DNA from: CAWCQC01 sp963819905
Lineage (GTDB): Bacteria > Actinomycetota > Thermoleophilia > Gaiellales > Gaiellaceae
Assembly: GCA_963819905.1 (NCBI GenBank)
Contig: CAWFXP010000007.1
Span: forward strand, 186,001 to 250,000
DNA length: 64,000 bases
Direction: 5' to 3'
A program made the translations under genes and the position numbers. Below are positions 1 to 8,437 of the stretch, piece by piece. The notes beneath the pieces are model-generated. The model worked only from the letters and a program-made list of their open reading frames with translations. It was not told where the DNA came from and ran no database searches. Position 1 is the stretch's first letter. The number at the start of each line of letters is the position of its first letter.

Positions 1-1245
1 ACACTCGCGACCGCGTAGGGAAGGCCATGCTCCGCGGCCGCCGCCCTCCCGGCGCGGACCGCGGCGGCCACCTCCTCTGCGTAGTCGAACTCGTCGGGCG
101 GAAAGTCGAGCACGAGCAGGATGCCGTCGTGGCCGTCGCCTGCGAGCGTCGAGAAGACGCCGGTGAGGGGCTCCTCGAGACCCCAGAGCGCGGTCGTGAA
201 GTCCAGTGGGTTGGCGACGCCGGCGTACCAGGGCAGCTCGGCGGCGATCGCCGCTGCCGCCGACGGCGACGGTCGGGGAAGGTCGAGCCCGGCAGCGCTC
301 GCCGCGTCGGCCGCGAGCGCCGATTCCCCGCCCGAGCACGTCACGACCGCGAGCCGGCGGCCGCGCACGGGCCCGGTCGTGGTCAGGGCCTTGAGCGTCT
401 CGATCATCGCCGGCACGGAGTGGGCCCGCGCGACGCCGAGGCGTTCGAAGAACGCGTTGTACACCGCGTCGTCGCCAGCCAGGCTCGAGGTGTGGGTTAC
501 GGCGATGCCGGCCCCTGCCGCACTAACGCCGGCCTTGACGACGACGATCGGCAGCTCGCGGTCGAGCGCCCGCTCGGCAGCGCCGACGAAGGCCGCGGGG
601 TCGCGCAGGCCCTCCAGGTAGACGCCGATCCCGGTCACCTCTGGCTGCTCCACGAGCGTCGCGACGCAGGCGGCGACGTCGAGCCCGGCCTGGTTGCCGA
701 CCGTTACCACCCAGCCGATCTCGAGGCCCCGCTGCTGCATGGTCAGGTTGACGCCGAGGTTCCCGCTCTGCAGCACGAGCGCCACGCCGCGCGACGGCCG
801 GCTCCGCGGGAACGGCACCGGCCAGAGGCTGACGCCGTCGACGAGGTCGATCAGGCCGTAGCAGTTCGGCCCGAGCAACGCGAGCCGGTCCCCGGCCGCG
901 TCCCGCAGCGCATCCTCGAGCTCCGGCCGTCCCGCCTCCGCGAAGCCCGCGGCGTAGCAAATCGCACCGCCTGCGCCGATCGCGGCCAGGTCGCGGACGA
1001 CGTCGATCGTCGCCTCGGCCGGGACGGCGACGAACGCCGCGTCGGGCGGCTCGGGCAGGTCGAGGACCGATCGGAACGGCCGCTCGCCGGCGATCAGCTC
1101 GCGTGTCGGGTGCACGGCGTGAATCGGGCCGCTGAAGTCCGCCGTCGCGGCAGAGCTCGAGCGCCGCCGGGGCAAGCGAGCCGCCGACGAACGCGACCGA
1201 GCGCGGTCGCAGCAGCCGTTCGGCCGCCGGCCGCTCAGCCGCCAC
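1..1245 (-). pseudogene. acyl-CoA synthetase (NDP-forming), CoA-binding subunit; partial, one frameshift
   Basis: The family converts an acyl-CoA plus ADP and phosphate to the free acid and ATP, or the reverse. The start is a GTG inside the end of the dehydrogenase gene (11-bp overlap). The first ~30 codons give an N-terminal Rossmann strand (RPRSVAFVGGSLAPAALEL). The frame then changes near 1140, and the next frame carries the rest: the HAVHPTREL segment, LLGPNCYGLIDL around 860, and TVGNQAGLDVAA near 690. It also carries THTSSLAGDDAVYNAFF near 450, whose histidine matches the phospho-histidine of ADP-forming acyl-CoA synthetases. The gene leaves the window at base 1. It is third in an operon with enoyl-CoA hydratase and acyl-CoA dehydrogenase, so it probably handles a CoA ester of that pathway. 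The single break is as likely a sequencing error as a real mutation. Confidence 0.75.
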
Positions 1246-2386
1246 GCAGGATCCCGCGCGCGATCAGATCTCGGTGGATCTCGGACGTGCCCTCCCAGAT
1301 CCGCTCGACGCGCGCGTCGCGCCAGAGTCGCTCCATGACGAACTCGGTCGAGAGGCCCATGCCGCCGAAGATCTGCACGCCGTTGTCCGCGGCTCGGCCG
1401 ATCATCTCCGAGGCGTAGAGGTTCGCGATCGAGGCGTCCTCGGCCGTGAGCGTGCCCTGGTCGAGCTTCCAGGCCGCCTCCAGCGTCAGCAGCTCCGCCG
1501 CCTTCAGCTCGACGCGCATGTCCGCGAGCTTGAAGCCTGTCCCCTGAAACTCGCCGATCGGCCGGCCGAAGGCGCGTCGCGTGCGTGCCCAGTCGGCCGC
1601 CAGCTCGAGGATCAGGCGGGCGCGGCCGACGCACATGGCAGCGAGCATCACACGGCCCGAGTAGAGCCACTCCTTCGCGAAGTCGAACCCGTGGCCTTCC
1701 TGGCCCAGGATGTTGCGGTCGGGTACGCGCACGTCGTTGAACGTGAGGACGTGGGCGTTGTAGCCGCGCGTGCCGACGACGCCGACGCGGGAGACGGTGA
1801 TGCCCGGCAGGTCCTTGTCGACGAGGAAGCAGGTGATCCGCGGCCGGGGGCCGCGCGGGGTCTCGTCCGTGCCGGTGACCGCGATGAGGAGGACGAAGTC
1901 GGCGTGGTCGGCTTCGCTGATGAACTGCTTGGTGCCGTTGACGACCCAGTCGTCGCCGTCCCGGACAGCCCGCGTTCGGATGCCGCGAGCGTCCGATCCC
2001 GCCTCGGGCTCGGTCAACGCGAAGCACTCGAAGCGCTCGCCGCGGATGGTCGGCAGCAGGTACTCCTCGCGCTGGTGCCCCTCGCAGGCGAGCAGGATCG
2101 GCGCCGGCCGGTGCACCGCGAGCGACACCGGGCCCGAGCGCGAGAGCTCCATCTCCGCCAGAACCTGCGTGACGTGGTCGAGCCCGCCGCCGCCGAGCTC
2201 GGTTGGCATGTTCCAGGCGTAGAGGCCCGCCGCGAGCGCCTTCTCGCGCACGGCGCGGGCGAGCTCGGGCGGAACCTCGCCCAGCCGCTCGACCTCGTCG
2301 TCGTACGGGAGCAGCTCCCGTTCGGTGAACGCCCGGACGACCTCGGCGACGGCGGCCTGGTCCTCGGTGGGACTGAACGCGTACAA
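1235..2386 (-). CDS. acyl-CoA dehydrogenase
   Basis: This is a flavin-dependent acyl-CoA dehydrogenase that would form the 2,3-double bond of an acyl-CoA and pass electrons to electron-transfer flavoprotein. I place the start at a TTG (LYAFSPTEDQ) just after the stop of the upstream hydratase. That gives 383 residues, the usual length; the open frame extends much further upstream but reads as non-protein there. Family blocks are visible: CFALTEPEAGSDARGI (FAD/substrate segment), VNGTKQFISEADHADF, the RRAFGRPIGEFQG helix, and the C-terminal IFGGMGLSTEFVMERLWRDAR, followed by the typical WEGTSEIHR. It lies between an enoyl-CoA hydratase and an acyl-CoA synthetase, all on the minus strand with overlaps. 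The substrate chain cannot be told from sequence. Confidence 0.93.
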   Translation of the reverse strand: MYAFSPTEDQAAVAEVVRAFTERELLPYDDEVERLGEVPPELARAVREKALAAGLYAWNMPTELGGGGLDHVTQVLAEMELSRSGPVSLAVHRPAPILLACEGHQREEYLLPTIRGERFECFALTEPEAGSDARGIRTRAVRDGDDWVVNGTKQFISEADHADFVLLIAVTGTDETPRGPRPRITCFLVDKDLPGITVSRVGVVGTRGYNAHVLTFNDVRVPDRNILGQEGHGFDFAKEWLYSGRVMLAAMCVGRARLILELAADWARTRRAFGRPIGEFQGTGFKLADMRVELKAAELLTLEAAWKLDQGTLTAEDASIANLYASEMIGRAADNGVQIFGGMGLSTEFVMERLWRDARVERIWEGTSEIHRDLIARGILRGG

Positions 2387-2387
2387 G

Positions 2388-3176
2388 TCAGCGGCCGGAG
2401 AAGACCGGGGGGCGGCGCTCCGCGGCGGCGCGGAGCGCCTCGCGGTGATCCTGCGTCGTCGCACAGGCGCGGGCGGCCTCGGTCTCAGCGGCGAGCTGGT
2501 CGGCGAAGCTGCGGCCGAGCGCCTCGTGCATGAGGCGTTTGGCGTGACCGAGCGCGACGGTCGGCCCGGAGGCGAGCACCTCGGCGAAGGCCTGGCCGGC
2601 GGACGCGAGCTCGTCGGCCGGAACGACCTCGCCGACCAGCCCGTGGCGAAGTGCCGTCTGCGCGTCCCAGAGCTCACCCGTGTAGACCAGACGCTTGGCT
2701 GCGTCCGGCCGCAGGAGGCGCGGATAGAGCCAGCTGCCGCCTGCGTCGGGGCTGTAGCCGATCCACGTGTAGGCACAGGCCACCTTCGCCGCATCGGCTG
2801 CGAGCCGGAAATCGCAGCAGCAGGCGAGGTCGAGCCCGGCACCCACCGCAGCGCCGTTGAGGAGAGCGACAGTCGGCTTCGGGAGGGCGTACACCTCCTG
2901 CATCAGGGCGTGGGCGTTGTGCTCCCAGCGGCGTCCGATCTCCTCAGCGTCCGCTGCATCGGCTTTGGCCCACTCGTCGACGTCGGCCCCGGCGCAGAAG
3001 CCCTTCCCGGCTCCGGTGATCACCACGCAGCGCACCTCGGGGTCGGCAGCGGCCGTGGCGAGGGCGGCTCGCAGGGCCTCGAGCAGCGGCACGTCGAGCG
3101 CGTTCCGGCGGTCGGGACGGTTCAGCGTGAGCGTCCGAACGCCGCCGGCGTCGCGCTGGAGAACAAGGTCGGCCAC
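2388..3176 (-). CDS. enoyl-CoA hydratase/isomerase (crotonase) family protein
   Basis: This is a 262-residue crotonase-fold protein and the first gene of the minus-strand operon. Such enzymes hydrate 2-enoyl-CoA or catalyse related CoA-ester reactions. Visible family features are NRPDRRNALDVPLLEAL at the N-terminus and the oxyanion-hole segment ITGAGKGFCAGADVDEW. The second glycine-rich block is ALLNGAAVGAGLDLACCCDF. The position of the catalytic glutamate in classical hydratases is not preserved in an obvious way (the segment reads GYSPDAGGSWLYPRLL). Hydratase activity is therefore probable rather than certain, and an isomerase or another crotonase activity is possible. The stop lies 1 bp before the proposed TTG start of the dehydrogenase, so translation is likely coupled. 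Confidence 0.9.
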   Translation of the reverse strand: MADLVLQRDAGGVRTLTLNRPDRRNALDVPLLEALRAALATAAADPEVRCVVITGAGKGFCAGADVDEWAKADAADAEEIGRRWEHNAHALMQEVYALPKPTVALLNGAAVGAGLDLACCCDFRLAADAAKVACAYTWIGYSPDAGGSWLYPRLLRPDAAKRLVYTGELWDAQTALRHGLVGEVVPADELASAGQAFAEVLASGPTVALGHAKRLMHEALGRSFADQLAAETEAARACATTQDHREALRAAAERRPPVFSGR

Positions 3177-3295
3177 GCGCCCACGCTACCAAGGTTCATC
3201 GCGATCGCGGCTCAGGCGCGATCAGGCGTCGTCTGGAGGTAGGAAAACGTCCTGGCCGGGTACGTACGCCCACACGACTTGCGAAAGGGGCGAGC

Positions 3296-3661
3296 ATGCC
3301 GTATCAGGTCAGAACTCCTGAGAACACAGCGTATTGCGCTACACCCGAGGACGTTCGTCGCGCGCTCGACGTCTACCTGGACAGGCATCCAGGCGACCAC
3401 GGACGCGTCGTAATCGAGGAAGTCGGCGAAGGTCGAACGGCTGTAGGGGCGCACGTCAGCCCGCAGGAGTTCTTCGGCCCGGTCGAGATGCAGCCGATCG
3501 CCGAACGGCGGCCCGAGGAAGGCCAACCTTCTGACTCACCGCCGGACGACGAGGCACCTCCGATCGAGACACCCCTCACACCCGAGCCCGGAAATCCGCC
3601 CCTCGATCCCAACCCGGAGCGCGACGACCCGGACCGTCTCGATCCGGAGCACGCTCCCTAA
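3296..3661 (+). CDS. hypothetical small acidic protein, proline-rich tail
   Basis: The gene encodes 121 residues with no family I can name. Residues 1-65 look folded (MPYQVRTPENTAYCATPED, then ALDVYLDRHPGDHGRVVIEEV). Residues 66-121 are a disordered tail rich in proline, aspartate and glutamate. An AAGGGGCGAG run just upstream can serve as a weak ribosome-binding site. It is the first of four small plus-strand genes between the acyl-CoA operon and the tRNA-Sec fragment at 5534. A transcript divergent from the hydratase operon would start in the 119 bp between them. Confidence 0.6.
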   Translation: MPYQVRTPENTAYCATPEDVRRALDVYLDRHPGDHGRVVIEEVGEGRTAVGAHVSPQEFFGPVEMQPIAERRPEEGQPSDSPPDDEAPPIETPLTPEPGNPPLDPNPERDDPDRLDPEHAP

Positions 3662-3734
3662 CCGGTTTTGAGCCGTGCCGCTCGGGGTAGCGCCTGCGCG
3701 TGGTTCAAGTCGATGAGGAAGAAAGGAGCTGACG

Positions 3735-4229
3735 ATGGCTGAGCTGACAAAGCTCGATTCGAAGCTCGGTGAGGTCATGGGTCTCGCAATGGCTGCGCAA
3801 GCCGCCACCAAGAAGGTCATGACGCTCGCCAAGGACGAAAGCCCCGATCTGCTCCCGGGGCTCGAGAAGATGCACGACGAAGCTGCGGAGACGGAACACC
3901 GCTGTACCGAGCTGGCAGACGTCCTCGACGGGAAGAAGACCGCCATCCTTGAGGAAGCGCGAGCAACGAAGAAGAAGGCGAGCGAGATGATGGCCATCTA
4001 TCTCGACGCCGACGCCGACGCTCTCGACGGGTTCGAGTTCCTCACGATGGCCGAGGCCGGCGAGGTAGGACACTGGACCGTCCTGAGGACGCTCAATCGG
4101 TCTGCCGGGCAAGCGGACGTTCAAGAGCTCGTCGACTGGGCTCTCCCGATTCAGGAGCGGCATCTCAAGGGGGTCACCGAAACGTCGGTTCAGCTCGCGG
4201 CCGACGAGAATCCGAACGAACCGGCCTAG
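3735..4229 (+). CDS. conserved hypothetical helical protein, possibly ferritin-like
   Basis: The gene encodes 164 residues that are almost entirely predicted helix and rich in alanine, glutamate and lysine. Two E-x-x-H-like elements (EKMHDEAAETEHRC near residue 50 and AEAGEVGHWTVL near residue 105) resemble the spacing of di-iron ferritin-like or DUF892-type helical bundles. I cannot confirm metal ligands. A clear ribosome-binding site (AAGAAAGGAG) precedes the ATG by 6 bases. The neighbours are two more small stress-type proteins, so a role in stress or storage is a guess from context only. Confidence 0.65.
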   Translation: MAELTKLDSKLGEVMGLAMAAQAATKKVMTLAKDESPDLLPGLEKMHDEAAETEHRCTELADVLDGKKTAILEEARATKKKASEMMAIYLDADADALDGFEFLTMAEAGEVGHWTVLRTLNRSAGQADVQELVDWALPIQERHLKGVTETSVQLAADENPNEPA

Positions 4230-4468
4230 GCGCGCGCTCGCCGCCCTCGTGGGCGCGGCTCGATCGGGCGTGGGCGGCTGCGAGGAGTGCCTCCGCGCCT
4301 GTCGAGGCCTTGCGCCTCAGGCGGGCGGGGCGGGGGTGCCATCGCCTGTCCCGACCGGCGTGCGACGCGATCGCTGGTCGCGATCCCGCCGCGCCTGCCT
4401 TCCCGCCGCGCCTGCGCATCCCGCCACCCCGGCTTCAGCGATGACGAGAGCCTCAAGAGGAGGGAACG

Positions 4469-4954
<486 letters not shown>

Positions 4955-5260
4955 GCCCGGCTCCTGAGCGGGTGATGGATAGCCCCGGGTTCAGATGAGC
5001 GATTTGGCGAAACGCCGCCCTGTCTCCTGGAATCCGGTTTCGGCGGAGGTCGGGTAGCCCAGCTCCCCGATCAGCGTTGCCAGGGCCTGTGCGTCCGTCG
5101 GACGCTCGTCTCGGATCGTGAGATCCACAGGCCGAGGAAGGATAGACGCGTTTCCGTTTCCCCTCTTTTCACGGCCTCGTCCTCAAGCGGCGCTGCGTTT
5201 CGGCTCTCGGCTTGCGGGTAAGTCGTCCTCACCAGTCCTTCGACGCAGGGAGCGAACAGC
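4955..5260. other. intergenic, no gene recognised
   Basis: About 300 bases between the DUF1801 gene and the next small ORF. The open frames here are short and have no protein-like composition. It probably contains the promoter of the 83-residue gene, but I see no convincing -35/-10 pair. Confidence 0.4.
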
Positions 5261-5512
5261 ATGACGAGAGCGAGAGAACCGGTTTCGGATTCGAGCTACT
5301 ACCTACGCGTGAAAACGCTTTCCGAGGACTATCTGGTTGACGTGGGCCCGAACGCACAGGAGGCGAAGACGGCGCTCGAGACGGCCAGGCGCCTGATGAG
5401 CGAGACCGGAGCGGTGACGATCGGCGACGCTGTCGTCGTAAACGCGAGCGACATCGAATCCATCGTGCTGCAGGACACCAAGGCAGCCTCCACAAACACC
5501 ACACGCAGGTAG
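5261..5512 (+). CDS. hypothetical protein, 83 residues
   Basis: A small protein with a plausible folded core (SYYLRVKTLSEDYLVDVG, ALETARRLMSETGAVTIG, DAVVVNASDIESIVLQD). The alternating strands and one helix would suit a small alpha/beta domain. The ATG follows a GGGAGCG ribosome-binding site. No family recognised. It is the last gene before the 42-bp tRNA-Sec fragment, so it should belong to the chromosome outside the proposed island. Confidence 0.55.
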   Translation: MTRAREPVSDSSYYLRVKTLSEDYLVDVGPNAQEAKTALETARRLMSETGAVTIGDAVVVNASDIESIVLQDTKAASTNTTRR

Positions 5513-5533
5513 CTCTTGCAGCTACTTCGCCGA

Positions 5534-5575
5534 ACGGAGCGGCGCAGGAGTCGAACCTACCCTACCCAGCCTGGG
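5534..5575 (-). repeat. partial 3' copy of tRNA-Sec gene; left attachment-type repeat of the island
   Basis: These 42 bases repeat 31734-31770, the 3' end (T arm, 3' acceptor strand, part of the variable arm) of the intact tRNA-Sec gene, in the same orientation. The first 28 bases are identical. The copy then has a 5-base tandem duplication (CTACC), after which nine more bases match. The rest of the tRNA is absent here. A full tRNA at one end and a 3' fragment in direct orientation at the other is the classic footprint of integrase-mediated insertion into a tRNA gene. Confidence 0.8.
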
Positions 5576-5805
5576 AGACGGCGCCGTGATCTGCGACTCA
5601 CTTACCGCCGGCGAGCGGGAGAGCTTGAGCATTTTGCACTGGCTCCTCTTGCGTGCTCGTCGTCCGGCGTGACGGGACGCGGGAACGTGGCTCGCTCGAT
5701 CGACGATCTCGGCGGCGTTGAGGATCAGCAGCGGCGAGTGAGCGTTCGGCTTCCTCCCGGAAGTGGGGATCGCCTTTGCGTCACACCACCAATAGGAGGG
5801 AATGA

Positions 5806-6585
5806 ATGCCGCTCGCTGTAGACATAAGCGGAACGTTCGATGAGTTTTTCACCGCGCTGTTTGCGTGGTTGCCGAGGGTTATTGGCTTCCTCGCTGTCCT
5901 GATCATCGGCTACTTCGTCGCGAAGGTCGTCGGCAACCTCGTCGCACGCGTCCTGGAACGCGTCGGTCTCGATCGATGGGTTCACCGAGGGTTCGGCGGA
6001 TCATGGCTCGAACGGGTCATCCAACACCCATCGCGGCTACTCGGGAAGATAACGTTTTGGGTCATCTTTCTCGCGGCGATCTCGATCGCGGTCGACGTTC
6101 TCGGCATCGACGCCCTACAGGATGCGGTGCACGCCGTTTGGAGCTACGTACCTAACTTGCTCGCCGCGCTTCTGATCTTCCTCATCGCGAGCGCCATCGC
6201 CGCGGCGGTGGTCACACTCGTGACGCGGACGATGGGCGACACCGCGACGGGCAGGATCGTCCGAGCCGTCGCGCCGATCCTGATCATGGGGATCGCCGTA
6301 TTCATGATCCTCGACGAGCTGGAGATCGCCGAGTCCATCGTTGTCATCACCTACGCGGCACTCATGGGTGCGATCGCTCTCGGCATGGCTCTCGCCTTTG
6401 GGCTCGGGGGCCGAGACGTTGCGAGCCAGATGCTGCAAGGCGCCTACGTCGCCGGACAGCGGTCGGTTCCGCAGGTACGACAAGACGTACAGCAGGGCCG
6501 CGACCGCGCAACGCAAGAAGCAGAGCGGCTCCGCGACAAGGCGGATGAGTCATTGCCGCCCGAGCCCCCGCCCAACCTGCCCTAA
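5806..6585 (+). CDS. mechanosensitive-channel-like membrane protein (TM-helix repeat)
   Basis: The 259-residue integral membrane protein has at least four hydrophobic segments: residues ~20-45 (LPRVIGFLAVLIIGYFVAKV), ~80-105, ~115-140, and ~160-205 with a glycine/alanine-rich stretch (ALGMALAFGLGGRDVASQML). The conserved TM_helix-type motif of the MscS superfamily repeats twice, each time a membrane helix followed by a charged amphipathic segment. There is no cytoplasmic MscS beta domain. The tail is hydrophilic (QEAERLRDKADESLPPEPPP). It probably acts as a small channel-like protein in osmotic or envelope stress. A GGAGGGA ribosome-binding site lies 5 bases before the ATG. First gene inside the island. 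Confidence 0.8.
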   Translation: MPLAVDISGTFDEFFTALFAWLPRVIGFLAVLIIGYFVAKVVGNLVARVLERVGLDRWVHRGFGGSWLERVIQHPSRLLGKITFWVIFLAAISIAVDVLGIDALQDAVHAVWSYVPNLLAALLIFLIASAIAAAVVTLVTRTMGDTATGRIVRAVAPILIMGIAVFMILDELEIAESIVVITYAALMGAIALGMALAFGLGGRDVASQMLQGAYVAGQRSVPQVRQDVQQGRDRATQEAERLRDKADESLPPEPPPNLP

Positions 6586-6827
6586 CCTCGGGTCTCCTGG
6601 ATCCTCTCGGGCGGCTGCTAGAGCGCCCGAGGGGATCGGCAAGCAGGGTCCCCTGATGGTCGCTGTCGGACACAGCCGACACGTACACGCACGTCTTGGC
6701 TGACGACCGGAAGTCGACCGGCGCGCTCTGAGATCGTTCTACCTGATGAGGTCTCCCGCGCCGCTCCAGCCGATTAGGCAGCCGTTGTGTCTTGTCGGCG
6801 CGCGCTGCACGACGCTACAGTCGCGTA
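6586..6827. other. intergenic, nothing recognised
   Basis: Short gap after the channel-like gene. A CCTCGGGCGGCTGCTAGAGCGCCCGAGG hairpin (around 6606-6633) directly follows the stop codon and could end transcription, although no T-run follows. Nothing else stands out. Confidence 0.35.
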
Positions 6828-7090
6828 ATGGCCGTGCTGCTGGTGACCTTCGACGCCGTTGTGCTGTTGAGGGCTCCCGCCGACGTGATCCTGGAACGCG
6901 TGGCTACTCGAGAGACGAACGAGTTCGGCAAGCGCGATGTCGAGCGAGATCGGATCCTCGACGACTTGGCGAAGGTTGAGCCGCTGCTGCACGCGGGTGC
7001 GACGGCTGAGATCGACACGCGTGCGCCGCTCGGCGAGGCGGTCGGACGCGCTCGAGCGCATGGCGGACACCATCGGGGCAGCCATCAAGG
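6828..7090 (+). pseudogene. C-terminal remnant of a P-loop nucleotide kinase/AAA-type ATPase
   Basis: The fragment begins FDAVVLLRAPADVILERV, then ATRETNEFGKRDVERDRIL and DDLAKVEPLLHAGATAEID. This is the lid and adenine-binding end of a shikimate-kinase-like ATPase, a common actinobacterial hypothetical. The N-terminal Walker A half is missing. Near 7040 the frame must shift to continue with ALERMADTIG. Truncation plus frameshift marks it as debris; no intact copy is in the window. Confidence 0.5.
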
Positions 7091-7119
7091 ACGGGGGCCA
7101 ACGCTCTCAGACCCAACAG

Positions 7120-7440
7120 CGACCTCGACGGATCGAAGCGGGCAATGATCGCTAGACCGCCGGTAGGCGTCTCGCCCAACTCCACTCCGAAGCCTCCGAC
7201 CTGCCGCGCGTAGTCGGTCTCCGCGAACCTCAAGACTCCTCCGAGCCGCACGTGTCCACGAAGCTCTTATGGGGCGACCCCTCGGGCTCATCACGGGCTC
7301 GCTCGCAGCGAATCGTGGACAGTAGACATCGGCTGTGCAGATCACGCCGTCGTCCAGCTCCACTACGTACTCCCAGCGAAAGCCATCGCTCACGATGACC
7401 TCGTTCGGCCCGTCAACGATCCTGCTCACGGCGGCATACA
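7120..7440 (-). pseudogene. frame-disrupted hypothetical gene
   Basis: On the minus strand, residues from the ATG at 7440 read MYAAVSRIVDGPNEVIVSDG and then FRWEYVVELDDGVICTADVY, which has normal protein character. The frame then changes near 7265, and a second frame continues RLGGVLRFAETDYARQVGGF and GVELGETPTGGLAIIARFDP. Together these would make a small (~105-residue) all-beta-looking protein. I do not know its family. One frame change is required, so it is broken or carries a base error. Confidence 0.4.
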
Positions 7441-7454
7441 TCGGGAACCACGCA

Positions 7455-7739
7455 CTCAAGGGAGGCTCAGGCCATCGCGACGGGGGATGCGATGGCCTGA
7501 CCTGACGCGATCCTCGCTCGCCAGATCCCCGGCGTGGGCCTCGATTTGGTGTCGGGCTTGTGACGGAATTGTAAAGCTCCCAGCCGGTGCCGCACCTCGG
7601 CTGGGAGCCTCTCACACGATAGGGCGGTCAAGGCCAAACGCCTAGGCCTACACCGACCCCGCCCGCCGACTGGGAGCCCGCCCACAAGGCCACGGTTGAA
7701 CCACGAGGCCGACGAGGCCGGGGCACCGCGAGGCTACGC
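7455..7739 (+). repeat. hairpin-rich dispersed repeat, copy A (candidate structured RNA)
   Basis: About 285 bases that align from end to end with 22829-23126 on the minus strand (copy C) and, in parts, with 14828-15034 (copy B). Landmarks in order: a CTCAAGGG box; an 11-bp hairpin (7468-7478 with 7489-7499) whose loop carries CGGGGGAT; a second hairpin (7576-7586 with 7598-7608) with GGTGCCGCA at its tip; then the most conserved box, CTCACAC..TAGGGCGG and AACGCCTAGGCC; then CACCGACCCCG and CCGCCGACT; finally TGAACCACGA, GGCCGGGGCACC and GAGGCTACGC. It is not coding in any frame shared by the copies. In hairpin 1 a C-G pair in this copy is a G-C pair in copy C, supporting selection on structure. 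Confidence 0.65.
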
Positions 7740-8052
7740 CTCCGTACACGAGCCGACGACTCGGGGGCTCGCGTCGACGTGTCAATCCGTCGTTCGGCCG
7801 AAGATATAGGGGCCAAGGCTCCTGCGGCCTTGGCCCCATCCCCGAAGGCGAAGCACCCGGTCGAGTGGGCACTTCGAGGTAAGTCGTTACCCAGGTTCTC
7901 CGCTGCCAACACACAGCGGAGACCGGGGCTGACCTGTCCCGGGAGCGTCAAGAGTCGGCCCCGGCCTCCTGGGGGGTGAAACGCCCGACTGCTGCGGCGG
8001 ACGCTTCGACGTAGTGGCTACCCGCCATCTCCCCGGCCGCAAACCCGTCCGC
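7740..8052. other. gene-free stretch with further hairpins
   Basis: No gene is recognised here. Two more perfect stems follow copy A: GGGGCCAAGGC at 7809-7819 pairs with 7827-7837, and TCTCCGCTG near 7897-7905 pairs with 7914-7922. These may extend the structured element or act as terminators. No T-run follows either stem. Confidence 0.4.
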
Positions 8053-8133
8053 CTATCGACGGTAGAAGCCGATGCTGCCCGTCAGTAGAAGGATGATGAG
8101 CACGATGATCACGATCCAAAGCCATGTTGGCAT
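8053..8133 (-). CDS. 26-residue single-span membrane peptide
   Basis: The reading frame starts at ATG 8133 and gives MPTWLWIVIIVLIILLLTGS followed by IGFYRR and a stop. It has one uninterrupted hydrophobic helix with aromatic residues at one end and two arginines at the other. A strong ribosome-binding site (GGAGGGAGAGG) sits just before the ATG. Tiny proteins of this shape are common and poorly studied in actinobacteria; function unknown. The strong start signal and clean composition argue that it is real. Confidence 0.6.
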   Translation of the reverse strand: MPTWLWIVIIVLIILLLTGSIGFYRR

Positions 8134-8437
8134 TACCTCTCCCTCCCTCGTGAGATGAGGCGGGATATACCGAGCGAACCGGCGCTAAACCGCCCGCCTA
8201 GTCCTGTTACGGGAAGCTCGGAGCCTTCAGGAACCTTGGGGCCGGGGCACCCGTCGAGCCAAGTGGTTCGCGCCCCGACCCCGCAGCATCGTTACCCCGT
8301 CGTCGCAGTCGGCCAACCGGGGCAAGGCGGGATCGCCAGCGCCAGGATTTCCCATTTCTACAGCCGAGGATGTCCGTGGTGGCGAGCCTGGGCTTTCCGG
8401 CTGGGTTCGAAAGCGTCCGGGCGGGTAGAAGACCCGC
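8134..8437. other. intergenic, divergent promoter region
   Basis: About 300 bases between the minus-strand membrane peptide and the plus-strand DUF2254 gene. It should hold both promoters. I see no gene, no strong hairpin and no obvious operator. Confidence 0.35.

Noticed and set aside
27..1418. Long plus-strand open frame of 463 codons
   Set aside because: It is arginine/proline-rich and lies opposite the acyl-CoA synthetase gene, whose conserved motifs are clear on the minus strand. It is a high-GC antisense shadow.
5534..5575. A second functional tRNA-Sec gene
   Set aside because: Only the 3' part is present; the anticodon and D arms and the 5' acceptor strand are missing.
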